A stretch of 64,000 nt of DNA, taken from positions 19,877,366 through 19,941,365 of the forward strand of contig CAMZMU010000075.1 in assembly GCA_947311845.1 (NCBI GenBank), read 5' to 3'. The notes below the pieces were generated by a model. That model was not told the origin of the DNA. It ran no database searches and was given only the letters and a program-made list of their open reading frames with translations. This document shows positions 23,974 through 35,227 of this stretch, in pieces. Position numbers and translations under genes: made by a program. The stretch comes from Poa pratensis. Taxonomy: Eukaryota; Streptophyta; Magnoliopsida; Poales; Poaceae. Each line of letters starts with the position of its first letter. The first letter of the stretch is position 1.

Positions 23974-25815
23974 CTAGTAAATTTGCACGTGCAACGCACG
24001 TCTCTACAAGACACATGTTTAAAAAGAGAAAACGTCATATGATGTTAACAATATTCTGAGGAAACAAACTATAGAAAAAAATGATTGCACAAACCTCCTG
24101 CGAGACCAAATATAATAAGAATAGTAGTGAGTGAACATAGATTTTTCTTTTTAGAACTTGTAAACTATCCGAGCTCATGCTACTGCAGTCCTAACAATTA
24201 ACTTATATTTCAGAATTGAATTTCAGGATACAATGTACATACAGTTCTTAATCGAGGTTTTTTTCAGGTAACTTTTATGATGAAAATTTATTATATACAT
24301 CCAAATACTCACCATGGTTAAGAAAATGTAGCTCAAATCTGCTAAGTGAATTACAAACCACGATGGCAACCAAAATACAAGTGGCTCGTCATGCACTTAC
24401 CTTCAGACAAACGTCAAACTGAATAACCACCCTGGGAACCGTAGCTCCAAAACCCATGTAGTACAGTCTTGACGTCCCCAAAAGGGAACGTCCTAAGCTA
24501 CTGCTAGTACTCCTAATCCTATCATGGAGCTGGCACCAAGCATGAGTTTCAGTTTGCTCTGCGATTAAACAATTATTAATTCCCTATCCTAGCCGAGCAT
24601 CCATCAACTAATAGGAGAACCTACGTGTATTAATCTACAAAGGAGCAATAAACAGAACTTGATTTAAGCTCAATACTTAAGTTCAGTTGGTAATTCCTCT
24701 TACAGCAAACTAAACGCCTATAGCGAATTACCCGTTTCATGTAGCCTAAATAAAATCTGTAGCACCAGAGCAGTTGACGGTTGTTTTTCTCTTCTCTAGT
24801 GGAAGGTAGCGCCGGAGGCGCCCTCCCCCTTTGTAGCCGCACCAGCAGTGCTCGGGTCACGGGGGAAGGAGTATGGTGCCGGTGCTCAGATGGGAGAATG
24901 TAGAAGGGAGGAGGTGGGAGCTGGGGAGAAGAGGGAAGGGAGGAGGAAACTGACCTGCAGGTTGGAGCAGTACATCGGCGGAAGGCGGTCGACGGCGGGA
25001 TGAGGGATCTATTCTCCATTGCAGCGTCGGCATAGCACCCGACCATCCTACTGGATGACCTCGTCGCTGGCAGCGCTGCCATCGAGACGCTGCTCCCTGT
25101 CGATTCCGTCATGCAGCTTCTCCCGGACAGGAGCAGCGACGCCAATTGGTCGGAGACTCTCGTGAACGACGGCTCATACCTGCAACTGCAAAGATATGAG
25201 ATCATCAGAGGGGCCTGGGCTGGAGGGCGACGGGGGCATGGATGTAGTGGCAGGTCCTACCCGAGGGCAAGGGTGAGGGAGCGACGGAGGACAGGGCGGG
25301 GCAGGGGCGTAGGGCGCGGTGGCAGATCTAAGCGCGCAGGCCGCCGTGCCGGGACCGGCCAGCTTCGAGACGGAAGAGGTGGAATCGGTCGGGGAGCTCA
25401 CCGGGAGGGCGTTGGAGGAGTAGATCGAGCTCGAGGATGACTGGAGGCGACGAATTTGTCGTCGACGTGCACGGCCGTAGAGGAAGAAGAGGTGGATGAA
25501 CTCGAGGCTGCGGGGCTTCTCCGGTTGATTGCTTCGTCGAGGACGATCTTGTCGGCGAGGCGGAGCTCCTTGCGGCGTCAGCTTGGCTCGGAGGGTCTCC
25601 CGCGACGGCGCCATGCATCGGAGGAAAGCAGGAGGCGGAGCGGGGAAGGACACCCGCATCTGAGCTTAGCTCGGCCTGAGGGAAAGAAAAAATAACGATT
25701 CGGATGTGTTGAGTTTAGCTCAACACGGACGGAACGATCTGGTTCGTTGATCAGCGATCGTAGGGCATAGATTTAATGTATCCGGCGAAGTTTGCTCTTT
25801 TAATAGTAGTATAGA
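23974..25815 (-). mobile_element. Helitron, minus strand, with captured GC-rich sequence
   Basis: On the minus strand it starts TCTATACTACTATTAAAAG at 25815 after an A, and ends with GCGTTGCACGTGC (stem-loop), then CTAG at 23974-23977, then T. All three canonical rules (A before TC, hairpin, CTRR before T) are met. The first 1.1 kb of the element is GC-rich with exon-like sequence (24760-25690; minus frames start MAPSRETLRAKL near 25610) that I cannot assign to a family. The rest is AT-rich. No Rep/helicase is present, so it is non-autonomous. Confidence 0.75.
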
Positions 25816-27740
25816 TACATGTTGTTAGCTGGGTGACCGGATGCACAACCACATAATTTTTTCCACCATTGAAGTTGATTTAACTTTTTTGGACTGCAAG
25901 TTAGTTTCATTTCAACATATTGAGTAGTGAACGATTCAGATTCTTGGGCATCATTACCATTGCTTTATTTATGAAAAACTGTAGTAAACTATAGTAAGAG
26001 AGTGACTGAGTTGGTGCAAATTCATAGTACAAATAGCGTCACTTCATTTGGACACATGGAGTAGTAAATATCCGTGGGTGGCTTATAGAATGTTTTTTTC
26101 TCCAATCTCAGGCTGAGACAAGTATGAAAAATAGTGTGTCTATATCACATAAAACAGCATAATAAAATTATAATATATGATTGTTGAACCATATTAATTA
26201 TTTTAGTTTTTATCTCCGTTGCAACGCACGGGTACTTAGCCAGTGTAAGTAGTACGTACCCTGCATATGCACAGATCGATCCTTTCCTTTCTTTTCCTGT
26301 CCAAGTCGCACGGCCCAGCGAAGGTCCGAACCAGCACAAGCAGCCCAGCCAAACCTAGCTAGCGAGCCCTCCTCGTCCTCGCTCGCACGCACGGCCACAG
26401 GCCAGGCTTCTCAGCACGCCCAGCCAGCGAAACATCGTGCTCCTTCCTCTTCTTCACACTGTCGATTGAAACGGCAGCAGGAGAAACTGTCGCTGCCGTT
26501 GCCTCTTATGCTCTTTATTCGGACCATAAATTTCCTACTTTACTGCATCATGAAAACCACGACGCCTCAGCCTAAAGAGCCCGTTGATCCGTCTCTCTCC
26601 TTTTCCATCTCTCGCCACCAGAACCATCCTAGCTCGCCCCACGATCCAATCTCGCGAAGCTCCGGTCGGAACACCGACGAACGCCGTTCACGTTCCCGGC
26701 AACTACAACCACGGGAAGCTGATCTGCTGCGCCAGGAGTACCGTGTGGAGGAGAAGGGTAGATTCTGAGGACTAGAAGCTCAAGCTCGTCATCATATCCG
26801 ACGCAGTCTGCAACTTCATCTCTTCACTACATCGACTTCCTAGGACAACTGCATCCAGATCGGTGAGCACAAACGTCTTTCCTTGCACACAATCGTTAGT
26901 TCCATAGATACCTATCCGGTAGACATGGGTTCCGGCTTTAGAGTTCTAGTTTACCGTGTGGCCGTAGATCCAAGGCCGTCTGATGGCAGTAGCATGTTAG
27001 GCTGTCTCTCACACGTTGGATCTTCGTGATTCCTACATAGAAAACCTCCCTTATGACCATAGCAATCCAGCCGTAGAGTTTGTTCTTGTATGCCTATGTT
27101 AGTTTACAAAATTAATTTAAAAGCATCTACGCATTCGACCCAAATTCAATACTAATTGAACTTGGTACATTGTTTGGAGGTACGTAGTTTCATTCCTGAT
27201 ATTTGTACTAGTTGAATTTTGGCGCGTCGTCACGTCGCGCCCTGTGTGGATATTTCTGTCAATATAAACTGTTTTTTGTTTTGGTTACGTAATATATTTT
27301 GTGAATAGAAATGGTGACGTTGTTTGTATAAGGTATTTATCTTTGCATAAATGTTACAATTTATTGAGTTACTGTGAAGACAAAACAATCGTTTTACTGG
27401 TTGAACATAAATTTCAATGTTTTTTTTTGCAAATTTGTTAAAGTAAACTGAAATTGAAAAATGAAATTTGTAATTGTTTTGTAAACTAAAATGTGTTTTT
27501 TTTTCCGATCATTATTCCAATGTTGTTGTAATGCAAAGCAAAAAACAAAAGAAAACAGATACAAAGATTTAATTTACATGTTTTTTACAGCTTTACCACA
27601 ACAAACTGCAATTTAAAAAGAGAAATTACAGTTGTTTTGTAAGCTAAAATGTGCTGAAATTATTTTGCTTCATGGTGATCATTATTCCGATGTTGTTTTG
27701 TTGCAAAGTAAAAGAAAAGAAAAAAAATATATGTATATAT

Positions 27741-28690
27741 ATTGTATTAGCGTTTATTAAATTCAATCCATCTGTAGAGGAAGTGAATATGTGGTTTGTT
27801 GAAATATGCATATAGTCAAGCATTATTTAAATTAAAGTACATAATTAGAGAGAGGTAAGTTCAACTTGAGCGTTTATTAAATTAAACTGCATAATTGGAG
27901 GGAGTTTAGTTACATTATGTGTAAATATTAACCTATTCGAATTGGTATGATGTGTTTGTGGTTTGTCTTAAATATTTAGTTGAACTCAATAATCGGAGGA
28001 AATACGTTGTATGAGCATTTATTAAATTCAGTTTGAAATCAATCCATAGTTAGAGGAAATGAATTTGTATTTTCTCGAAATATCCATCTAATCAACCATT
28101 TTTTTGTAAATGTAACTACGGAGCTAGAGAGATGTAAGGTGTATTACTTCCAAATAGGTTAGATAAATTGAAATAATTAAATATGGTTTTATTTTGACAT
28201 ATTTTTCTTATTTAGCACCATAAGCAGAGCAAATATATTATGGTTATGTCGAAATATTATGTTTGTATTTCGTCGTAAATATCTAATGTAGACCCTTGGT
28301 TAGAGGAAATATATTGTATTAGTATCTATTAAATTCAGTCCATCTTTAGAGGAAAATGAATTTGTGATTTCTTGGATTGTGCATGTAATAAAGCATTATT
28401 TAAATTTATCTACATAATTAGAGAGAGTTAAGTTCTGTTTGAACATTTATTAAGTTGAATTGCATAGTTGGAGGGAGTTCAGTTATATTATTTGTAAATA
28501 TTAACCTATTTGAATTGGTGTGGTATGTTTGTGTTTTGTCTTAAATATTAAATTTAACTCAATAATCAGAGGAAGTACATTGTATGGCTATTTATTAAAT
28601 TCAATTTAAAATCAGTCCATAATTGGAGGAAATGAATTTGCATTTTCTCTAAATATTCATCTAATTAAGCATTTTTGTAAGCAACCGTAG
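27741..28690 (-). repeat. Diverged tandem array, period about 572 bp
   Basis: The stretch starting ATTGTATTAG at 27741 recurs at 28313. The following roughly 370 bp are clearly related, with shared landmarks such as GGAGGGAGTT(T/C)AGTTA and AATATTAACCTATT at the same spacing. The copies differ at many positions, so the duplication is old. It lies at the 3' side of the minus-strand Helitron. Confidence 0.7.
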
Positions 28691-28714
28691 CTCAACATCA
28701 GACACCATTGTTTA

Positions 28715-28732
28715 GCGCGGCATATGCCGCGC
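28715..28732. other. Perfect 18-bp palindrome
   Basis: GCGCGGCATATGCCGCGC reads the same on both strands, a GC-rich island in AT-rich DNA. It resembles a Helitron 3' hairpin but no CTRR follows within the usual distance on either strand. It could be the stump of an older element. Confidence 0.5.
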
Positions 28733-29339
28733 CTGCGTCGTTAGAAGAAAAAATACGGTGGTGTAAAAAATTTAAATTTGTAAATATCCGCATTCAAAAG
28801 TTGTTTAGATTTTTTTTTTGTGATTTATAAAAAAAGTTTGTATTTATAAGTTGTTCAATTTACAAAAAGTTAAAAAATGGAGAAGATATTCATTTTTGCA
28901 TTTTTTTTCGTTTGTTAACTGCTCAGATTTGGAAGGCATTTAAATTTGAAATATTCAAATTTGGAATTTGATCATATGCCATAAATAGGGAACGTTTATT
29001 TTTTGTGTTTATGTTGATAAGTTTGTCATTTTATCGGCGTCCGTGTGGTAAAATTTAAATTGCGCAGATTTCCAAATTGTTGAAATGCAAAGAAAACTTA
29101 CGGTTTAAGATTGTCCAGATTTGGAAAATTATTCAAATTGGGAAGTTATTCAGATTCGAATCCTTTTAGCTTTTACAAAAATGATTAGATTTGAAGGAAA
29201 TTTGAATTTTTAAACTATTCAAATTTGTTTTTCATTCATATGCCATAAAAAGTCAGCATTTGTCAGTTTTTTTTAAAAAAAGGCCAAAATCCGAAGACAA
29301 AATTAGCTGATTTCATCGGCTGTCCTGCAAGATGCACAA

Positions 29340-29870
29340 CTATGCATACAAAGCGACAAAACACACAATACATATATAAAACAGCAGCTTGGCATAATGT
29401 TGCTTAGGCCAACAAAAAGGACTAATTTCAGCGATATCATTCATCACCTCAGCTGAAGAGAAAGAAGGTACAACCGAAGCCAATGGAGAAGGACTTGACT
29501 CTTGTAAAGGTGCAGCAGCCTCTCTCTTGTTGTTGTTTTCTTTTGACAGACTCTTCATACTGAACTGAAGATGAGCATGTGTTGGTCAAGTTATACAGAC
29601 ATAGCACCTACTGTAACATAAAGAATGGAGAAAGACAATCACGTATCAGCATATCTCATTGTGTATAGCGGAAGTTCGGAAGAACCAGAAGTGCAAGTCG
29701 TCTCTAATGTACGAATCTCAAAAAACTTTGGTTGATTTGCTTACTCTTAAGAGAGTATGAGCCTGATTGCTATCAAGTTCCCTGATGCATTCCTTTAAAG
29801 AAGCAAGACTTGTATTGATCTTGGCACCCTCAATTATTTCTTTGTATTTCAAAATAGAGCATTTTAGAAT
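29340..29870 (-). pseudogene. Kinesin-13 (MCAK-type) fragment
   Basis: Two minus-strand blocks match the end of the motor domain and the following linker of plant kinesin-13, a microtubule-depolymerising kinesin. About 29730-29860 encodes EGAKINTSLASLKECIREL and DSNQAHTLLRVSKSTK, corresponding to the family pattern INKSLLALKECIRAL...GSKLT with several changes. About 29385-29558 encodes MKSLSKENNN, then SSPLASVV-like and EVMNDI segments as found after the last motor helix. The nucleotide-binding half of the motor is absent, several consensus residues are replaced, and the blocks are separated by intron-like AT-rich DNA. This is a captured, decaying fragment inside the Helitron. Confidence 0.7.
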
Positions 29871-31271
29871 TGATTTAACATAGAGAGAATAAATGATTAT
29901 ACTGTCAACAGAACACAAAAACAAAGGTACATAATGGATGTGTGCATCATAAGTGAAGGTTAGATCTTCTGTTTAATAATTGATTGTATATATTGGTTAA
30001 TGGATATGGAGTAAAAACTATTGCTAGGAAAAGAGATCTGTAAATGAAGGACATGTCCAAGCTATTGCTATAGCATGTCATCTAGATGGCTATGCAGACC
30101 TAAATGCTCCATCTTCTTACTATGCATGTTTTCGGAACTTGGAAACTCGAAAAAATTAAACTGGATAGCAACAGAAGAGCAATCAGCTTGCAGAAATTTT
30201 AGACGACCACTGTATGAACTAATAAAGTAAGAACAATTATGCCATAAGAAAATACAAATAATTAGGTTGTACGAACCTATAAAGTAAGCATGTACTTGTC
30301 TTTTTTCCACACAAATATTCTCTGCCTATGGTAGTGACTGACAAAATACCTATCAATCTGGAGAGTTGATGATGTTTTTCGCCCAGTAAGTTTGCCTATG
30401 CAGAACACAGAAGAGAAAACAATTTGTTAAGAATAGCTAGTAAAAGATAATTTCCTTCATAAGCCAGATGAACAACTGAAGTCCTTACTATAAAGCAAAT
30501 CTAAAAGGAAGTAACATTCAGTTGGCTAATATCGGATCCTGCTATGGTTGCTTGCACCAGGGAAGAGTATGTAAATATATTTCACTTGATGGACTTAGGC
30601 TATGCGCTGCAAAAAAAAGTGAGATGATACCTAAGATATTTAAATGTAAAATGCACAAATCTAAAACAAAGATTGATTGCAGCAGCTTAGCTGAACTTAC
30701 AATTCTGGATTGACACTGCTAGAGACAGTCGAGCACTTTTTGGCATACTATGTTTCTAGTTTCAGCAGTTGCTACAAAGTCATTTATATAGACGTTTGGC
30801 TGTGCAAAGTGAACATTGAACTCATATACTATCTCTAGCATCTCATATAGACTTCTTCTATTTCATCCATCTGGCCGAACGAAAATAGGGATTACGATAA
30901 CTGAACCCACAAAACAGCAACATAATGAACTTTGCCCTAATTCTCCACATGGAGTTGCTAATCCCTAACTAATCCCCACAAATTCACCACCAATAAACGG
31001 GCAAATTCATACAGCATAAGAGAAATCTCACCTATGTGGTGAGAGCACAAGGATTCTTGAAGAGAAAAGTTGGAGAAGGATTATTCTTGTTCCCATCCCG
31101 TTGCTCCTTTTCTCTCCTCTTGTCTGCTCTTCTTCTTCCTTAAACTCACAAGAAATTTCCATGGCGGACGCAATTTGGAACCGTGGAACGATGCGTTCTT
31201 GCCCCAGCTCCAAGAAGTAAGAATTGTTCCTTAATTTCGCGAGAAATGGGGAGCAAATCGGGGAGGCTCAC

Positions 31272-31524
31272 CTCGGCAAGTGGGAGGCGAGAGGACCGAC
31301 GACGGAGAGGCCGCCGCTGGGACAGCGATATGTCGGGGGCGAAATGGGGCGGCTGGCCTGACGGGGGTGGCGGTGTTGGACCAGTCGGGGAGGCGGCGGC
31401 GCTTGGCGGACTCGGCGGCGTAGGCGGCCTTGATGGCCTGGAGCTCTGCCTCGGCCGCGTCGTCCCAGTAGAAATCGTCTTCTTCGCCGGCGCAGGGCCA
31501 ATCGTGAGGCGCGCAGGATTCCAT
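31272..31524 (-). pseudogene. Captured first exon of an unidentified gene
   Basis: An 84-codon open exon on the minus strand runs from ATG at 31524 to a GTGAG splice donor at 31271-31267. It encodes MESCAPHDWPCAGEEDDFYW followed by DDAAEAELQAIKAAYAAESA and KRRRLPDW, then a Pro- and Ala-rich tail. The acidic/aromatic start with an EAELQAI helix is vaguely like the N-termini of plant Werner-type exonucleases, but that is a guess. A later exon-like block on the same strand (about 30336-30385) encodes GKLTGRKTSSTLQIDR between AG and GT. Position near the Helitron 5' end is typical of captured genes. Confidence 0.45.
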
Positions 31525-34424
31525 CGCGGACGGATCGGCGGCGGACTCGCCGGCCGGCGCTGTTGGTGGGAGGAGGGAAAAAGGTGCGGTCGACCCGTGA
31601 TTTGGTGGTGAATCAGAACCGGCGGCGCGGCCCACGATGGATGAGGTCGGGAAGGAGAGGACCGGACGCGCCGGCGTCGATCGCGGCGTGCGTGCGCCGT
31701 CCTGGCCGCCGATCTCCGGCGAGGACGTAGGGGAGGCGACGGTGGAGGTCGTCGCAGCCTCCGATTCGACCGGGGAGGGACGTACCAGCGGTGAGGCGCG
31801 TCGGCGCCGCCGGCGATCCGCTGCCGCTCGCGGAGAGAGAAAGAGCAAGGGGGATCTGTGCATGTTTTGCATGGAGGTCCCTGATCTTTTCGCAATTTTT
31901 AAATCGGTCCCTCGCTTCGCGGTTTACTGGACTGCGGGTTAATTTATAGTTTTGGGAGGTGTTTTTCTGCAAACCTTCACGGGCGTGTACTCTGTGCCGT
32001 CCGATCGCCGACCGACGGCTGGGATCGCGGCACTGTAGTACTGTAGCAATGAACAGTCGCCGAGCGCTGAGGGCGCGAGAAAGGGATGGTCTTTGATATA
32101 GTTAGAGATATGCTCAGTTTACTGTTTGCATGTAGCTAATCTGTAGGTTTGTCTAGTGCAGTAGTAGCATGTTTAATTGTTTACAGTCGCATGTTCAGCT
32201 ATAGATTCTTTGAGTAGAAGTTTATAATGTTGTCACTGCTCTCTATATAGTGTTGTTGCTGATAAGTTGATACGGTTTAGCTTTTTCTGTAACTATGTTG
32301 TTTCTGCTGTTTTTGTTATCTAGAAGATTGGTCTTTTGTTGTTAAACTAGGTTCAGTTTGTGTCTTCCTTCTAGCTAGGTATATTTGTTGTTAGCTACTC
32401 ATGTTTAGCCTACAGTAGTGTTTCCATGTTTATTCCATGCTTAGTACTGTTTTGTGGTGACCATGCTTGTTCTTGTTGGTTGTTCATATGATGTGAGCAC
32501 AGGATAGTTGTTGCAGAACTTTGTTGTCACGTGAGAAACAGTAGACTTGTTGGTAAAATGTTTGTACATTGCATATTAATACTTTGGCATATCTTTTAAT
32601 TCTAAAAGTTCAAAATTTGCAAATAAAATATTTTTGGAAACCTTTGGACCTGTAGAATAGTTAGCCACTGCTAGAAATAGTTTTTGGATACTTTTAAACT
32701 GATTTAAAAATTAGAGGCTCAATTTGAGTATTTTAGATATAGTTTAAATTTTATAAATCTTTTTTAGCTTTTTTTCTTTTAGAAAAATATTCCAAATATT
32801 TGCCTCTGACCAGAGAGACCAAACCCCATCTTTGTTAATTTGTTTTTAGCTAAATAAGTAAGTTTGTGCTAAAAGCCTTTTTTAAATGTTGTTTTGCAAA
32901 CCTTTGTTTTAAATTGTGTTAAACCCTTCTTACCAAAAAAATTGTGTGATCATTTTGATCAATACCAATCTATTAGAACCTTTGGAAAACCACTCCAACC
33001 TTTTCGAATTTGAAATGTTCAAATTTGACTCTAGACCATCCCTTGACCAAATTTTTGTGAAGATTTTGATATGCATGTTTACTTTTGTATGCAATGAGTT
33101 GTTGAATTGTTTGTTTATTATTGTGTTATTTCTATGTATAGATTGAACGGAGTGCAACGTTCCTTATTGAAAAGAGTGTGTGAGCAACGACAACTTTCAA
33201 AGGCAAGTGGAACATTCATAAATTTCCTAAGTATTTTATCTATGCATGAGTAGTGTATTTTCCTTAAGCATGTGTAGGTATTATTAGTATTGCTATTGCT
33301 ATGCAAGACATGTTTAGAATTGCCCCTTATTCCTATGTGTCTAGAATCCTATTATAACTTAGTAGAAATATTGATATGCTATGCAATAGATCGTTTTGAT
33401 AAAATCTAAATTCTACTAAGTAAAATGAAACACCTGGGTGGATTGGTTTTGATAAGAGGAGGTCGGAGTTGAGTGGCTACTCAGGGCCATTTCCATGGTT
33501 TTACCTGAGTATGTGCATTTGTGGATTGCCACCCAGGAGCAAAGGGATTTGAAGTTACTCCAAGTGAAGATTGCTTCCAGTGCAGCCACTTGGTACTATG
33601 GCTCTGCCTTGACTAAGTAAGTTCTAGGAACCTGATTCCGGCAGTTCTCAGCGGATGAATATTTTGTATGGGTCTGCCCAGAGGAACGGGGGACTGTTTC
33701 CCAAAGGTCTCGTCTTAATCTTCTCCTTTTCCTTATCACTAATGGAGTGTAGAGGATAGTTTGGGCTGATTGAGTCAAGTGGTGAACGTGCACAACCTCT
33801 CGAGAGTGTCAAACTAAGTACTTAGCCGTGTCCCCGGTTACGGACAATTCTGAGCAGCTGATCAAGGACGTCAACGGAGGATCCCAACATGCCAACTTCT
33901 CAAGTAAAAGTTTGAAGGGTGAACAAGCGTTGATTAGAAGAAAAGTTTTCCAAAGAGTTAGGAAAAAGATGGCTTTATGCAAAATAGCCTTTGAACTCCA
34001 CCAGCCAAATATGCATATAGGTTATTAGAGTTATTCCACTATGAGTCCACAAAGTGTCGCTTGCCAGTTCCATTTTATATGGTTCTGACCCACCTTGTTG
34101 CAACATTTTTCCTGTTGCAGGCTGTTCCGACGATGAGTGAGGTTTCGTATAAAGATTTCGAGTCTACAACCAACATGTTTTCGCCTGTGGCACATGAAGA
34201 TGATGGAGACTCACTGCTACTTTTATTTCCGCTGCTTTACTCTTTCAAAGCTAGCTTCGTGCTATGCAATTTGTAATGGATATTTTTCTAAGTAGTGGAT
34301 CCACGTGTAATAATTGATACTTTGTTGTAATATTTCATCTTAAACTGTGTGTGCAAATGAATCGATCCAGAGGTTTGCACTATACACAGGGATCTTGCCA
34401 ATTTTTAAGTGCAGGTCCGCTACA

Positions 34425-34752
34425 TGGGAGGGGCTATAAATACCCCTCCCCTTCTTCTTCCTTGGGGCAGCACTTTTTTTCTCTCTCTCCCAGCATTGTT
34501 GATCTTGAAAAGTTTGCCCATCTCTCAATTCCTCCCATGATTCTTGCATATCTTTGAGAGAAAGAGAGAGGAGATCTACACCTACATTTTCACCAATCCA
34601 TCTCTTCTCTAATTTAGGGAACCTAGTAGATCTTGATCTTGAAGTTCTTGTGTGGATCTCTTCTTTGTTCTTCCTCTCTTCTCCCCCCACAAGCATTAGT
34701 TGCTTTTGGTGGGATTTGAGAGTGGAGAGCACTTGTGCTCTTGCCATTGCAT
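34425..34752 (+). mobile_element. 3' LTR of the Copia-type element, second part (truncated)
   Basis: Begins with the right target duplication TGGGA and continues the 5' LTR sequence from 9971 (GGGGCTATAAATACCCC) to about 10299, then stops at CCATTGCAT. The last roughly 620 bp of the LTR are missing, so no target duplication for the whole element can be checked. Confidence 0.9.
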
Positions 34753-34948
34753 CAATGCAAGAGAACTGTCATGTAGATGCACTATTTCAGTCGTGTAGAG
34801 ACACTTATATTGCCCTTATATCAAAATAAAATAAGGTGTATTTTTTATGCCATACCGTTTAAAATTTGACCTAGTTTATATAAACGTAATGAAATATGTT
34901 TTCATACGCTGTCCATGTAACATAATGGTTGTAGTTGGTTGTTATTTA

Positions 34949-35137
34949 GGGTCTGTTTGGATTGTGACCGACGGTTACCATACCAAAATTTTGGAGTTGG
35001 CCGGTGGCACAGGGTAGCGTTTGGATTGAAGCCCAAGTACCGCGCACTGGCGAAACCGGGGCTGGCGATTCCTTCGCCAAAATATTGGCACGCCCCAGAT
35101 TTAGCTGGGCGGGCATGGGCGAAAACCAAACAGCCCC
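34949..35137. mobile_element. Tourist-like MITE (PIF/Harbinger), 189 bp
   Basis: Ends GGGTCTGTTTGG and CCAAACAGCCCC are inverted repeats, flanked by TTA on both sides (34946-34948, 35138-35140), the duplication made by PIF/Harbinger elements. It has no coding capacity. The flanking 34753-34948 is AT-rich with nothing recognised. Confidence 0.8.
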
Positions 35138-35227
35138 TTAAAACTTGGTCAGACTTTGCCATGTGTTGACTTGCCCTATCCCAACTCTGAATGCACCACC
35201 ACGTATTTGACCGCGGACGCACGTAGT

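Larger units (their letters stand above)
18856..26243 (+). mobile_element. Outer Helitron (proposed), host to two others
   Basis: Left end TCTCTACTATATAATATG preceded by A (18855). The proposed right end at 26243 is CCAG followed by T, with a hairpin-forming CCGTTGCAACGCACGG 11 bases before it, as in grass Helitrons (CTAG expected, one base changed). Two further Helitrons (19921-23729 plus, 23974-25815 minus) lie within it. The alternative is that 18856 pairs with the perfect CTAG end at 23729 and there is no outer element. GC-rich exon-like sequence at 19011-19640 is unidentified. Confidence 0.45.
27208..32108 (-). mobile_element. Helitron, minus strand, with kinesin-13 and other exons
   Basis: On the minus strand it starts TCTCTAACTATATCAAAG at 32108 after an A. 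It ends with GGCGCG...CGCGCC (stem-loop around 27222-27242), then CTAG at 27208-27211, then T. Exon-like GC-rich sequence sits near the 5' end (31230-31900) and coding remnants of a kinesin-13 at 29340-29870. The 3' third (27740-28690) is an AT-rich tandem array. No Rep/helicase is seen. 32109-32600 outside it belongs to the solo LTR. Confidence 0.78.
18041..34424 (+). mobile_element. Inserted solo LTR (TG...CA) filled by Helitrons
   Basis: The insertion starts TGTAACATCCCAAAA and ends GGTCCGCTACA, flanked by TGGGA on both sides (18036-18040, 34425-34429). The uninterrupted 5' LTR has a single TGGGA at the equivalent place (9966-9970). I find only one copy of the terminal sequences, no primer-binding site and no coding domain, so a solo LTR is the simplest reading. 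Removing the Helitrons leaves about 4.1 kb (18041-18855, 26244-27207, 32109-34424), in the range of the long-LTR Sukkula-like elements I recall in Triticeae. 32109-34424 and 26244-27207 contain nothing else recognisable. Confidence 0.75.

Noticed and set aside
27741..28690. CRISPR-like or satellite array
   Set aside because: Only two diverged long copies in a plant nuclear context; no regular spacer structure.
31146..31895. 249-codon Pro/Arg/Ser-rich frame in the Helitron
   Set aside because: It passes the splice donor of the overlapping exon and has the composition of a shifted frame; the alternative frame with ATG at 31524 is the better exon.
18041..34424. Complete LTR retrotransposon with two LTRs
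   Set aside because: Only one copy of the terminal sequences was found, with no primer-binding site and no coding domain, so a solo LTR fits better.
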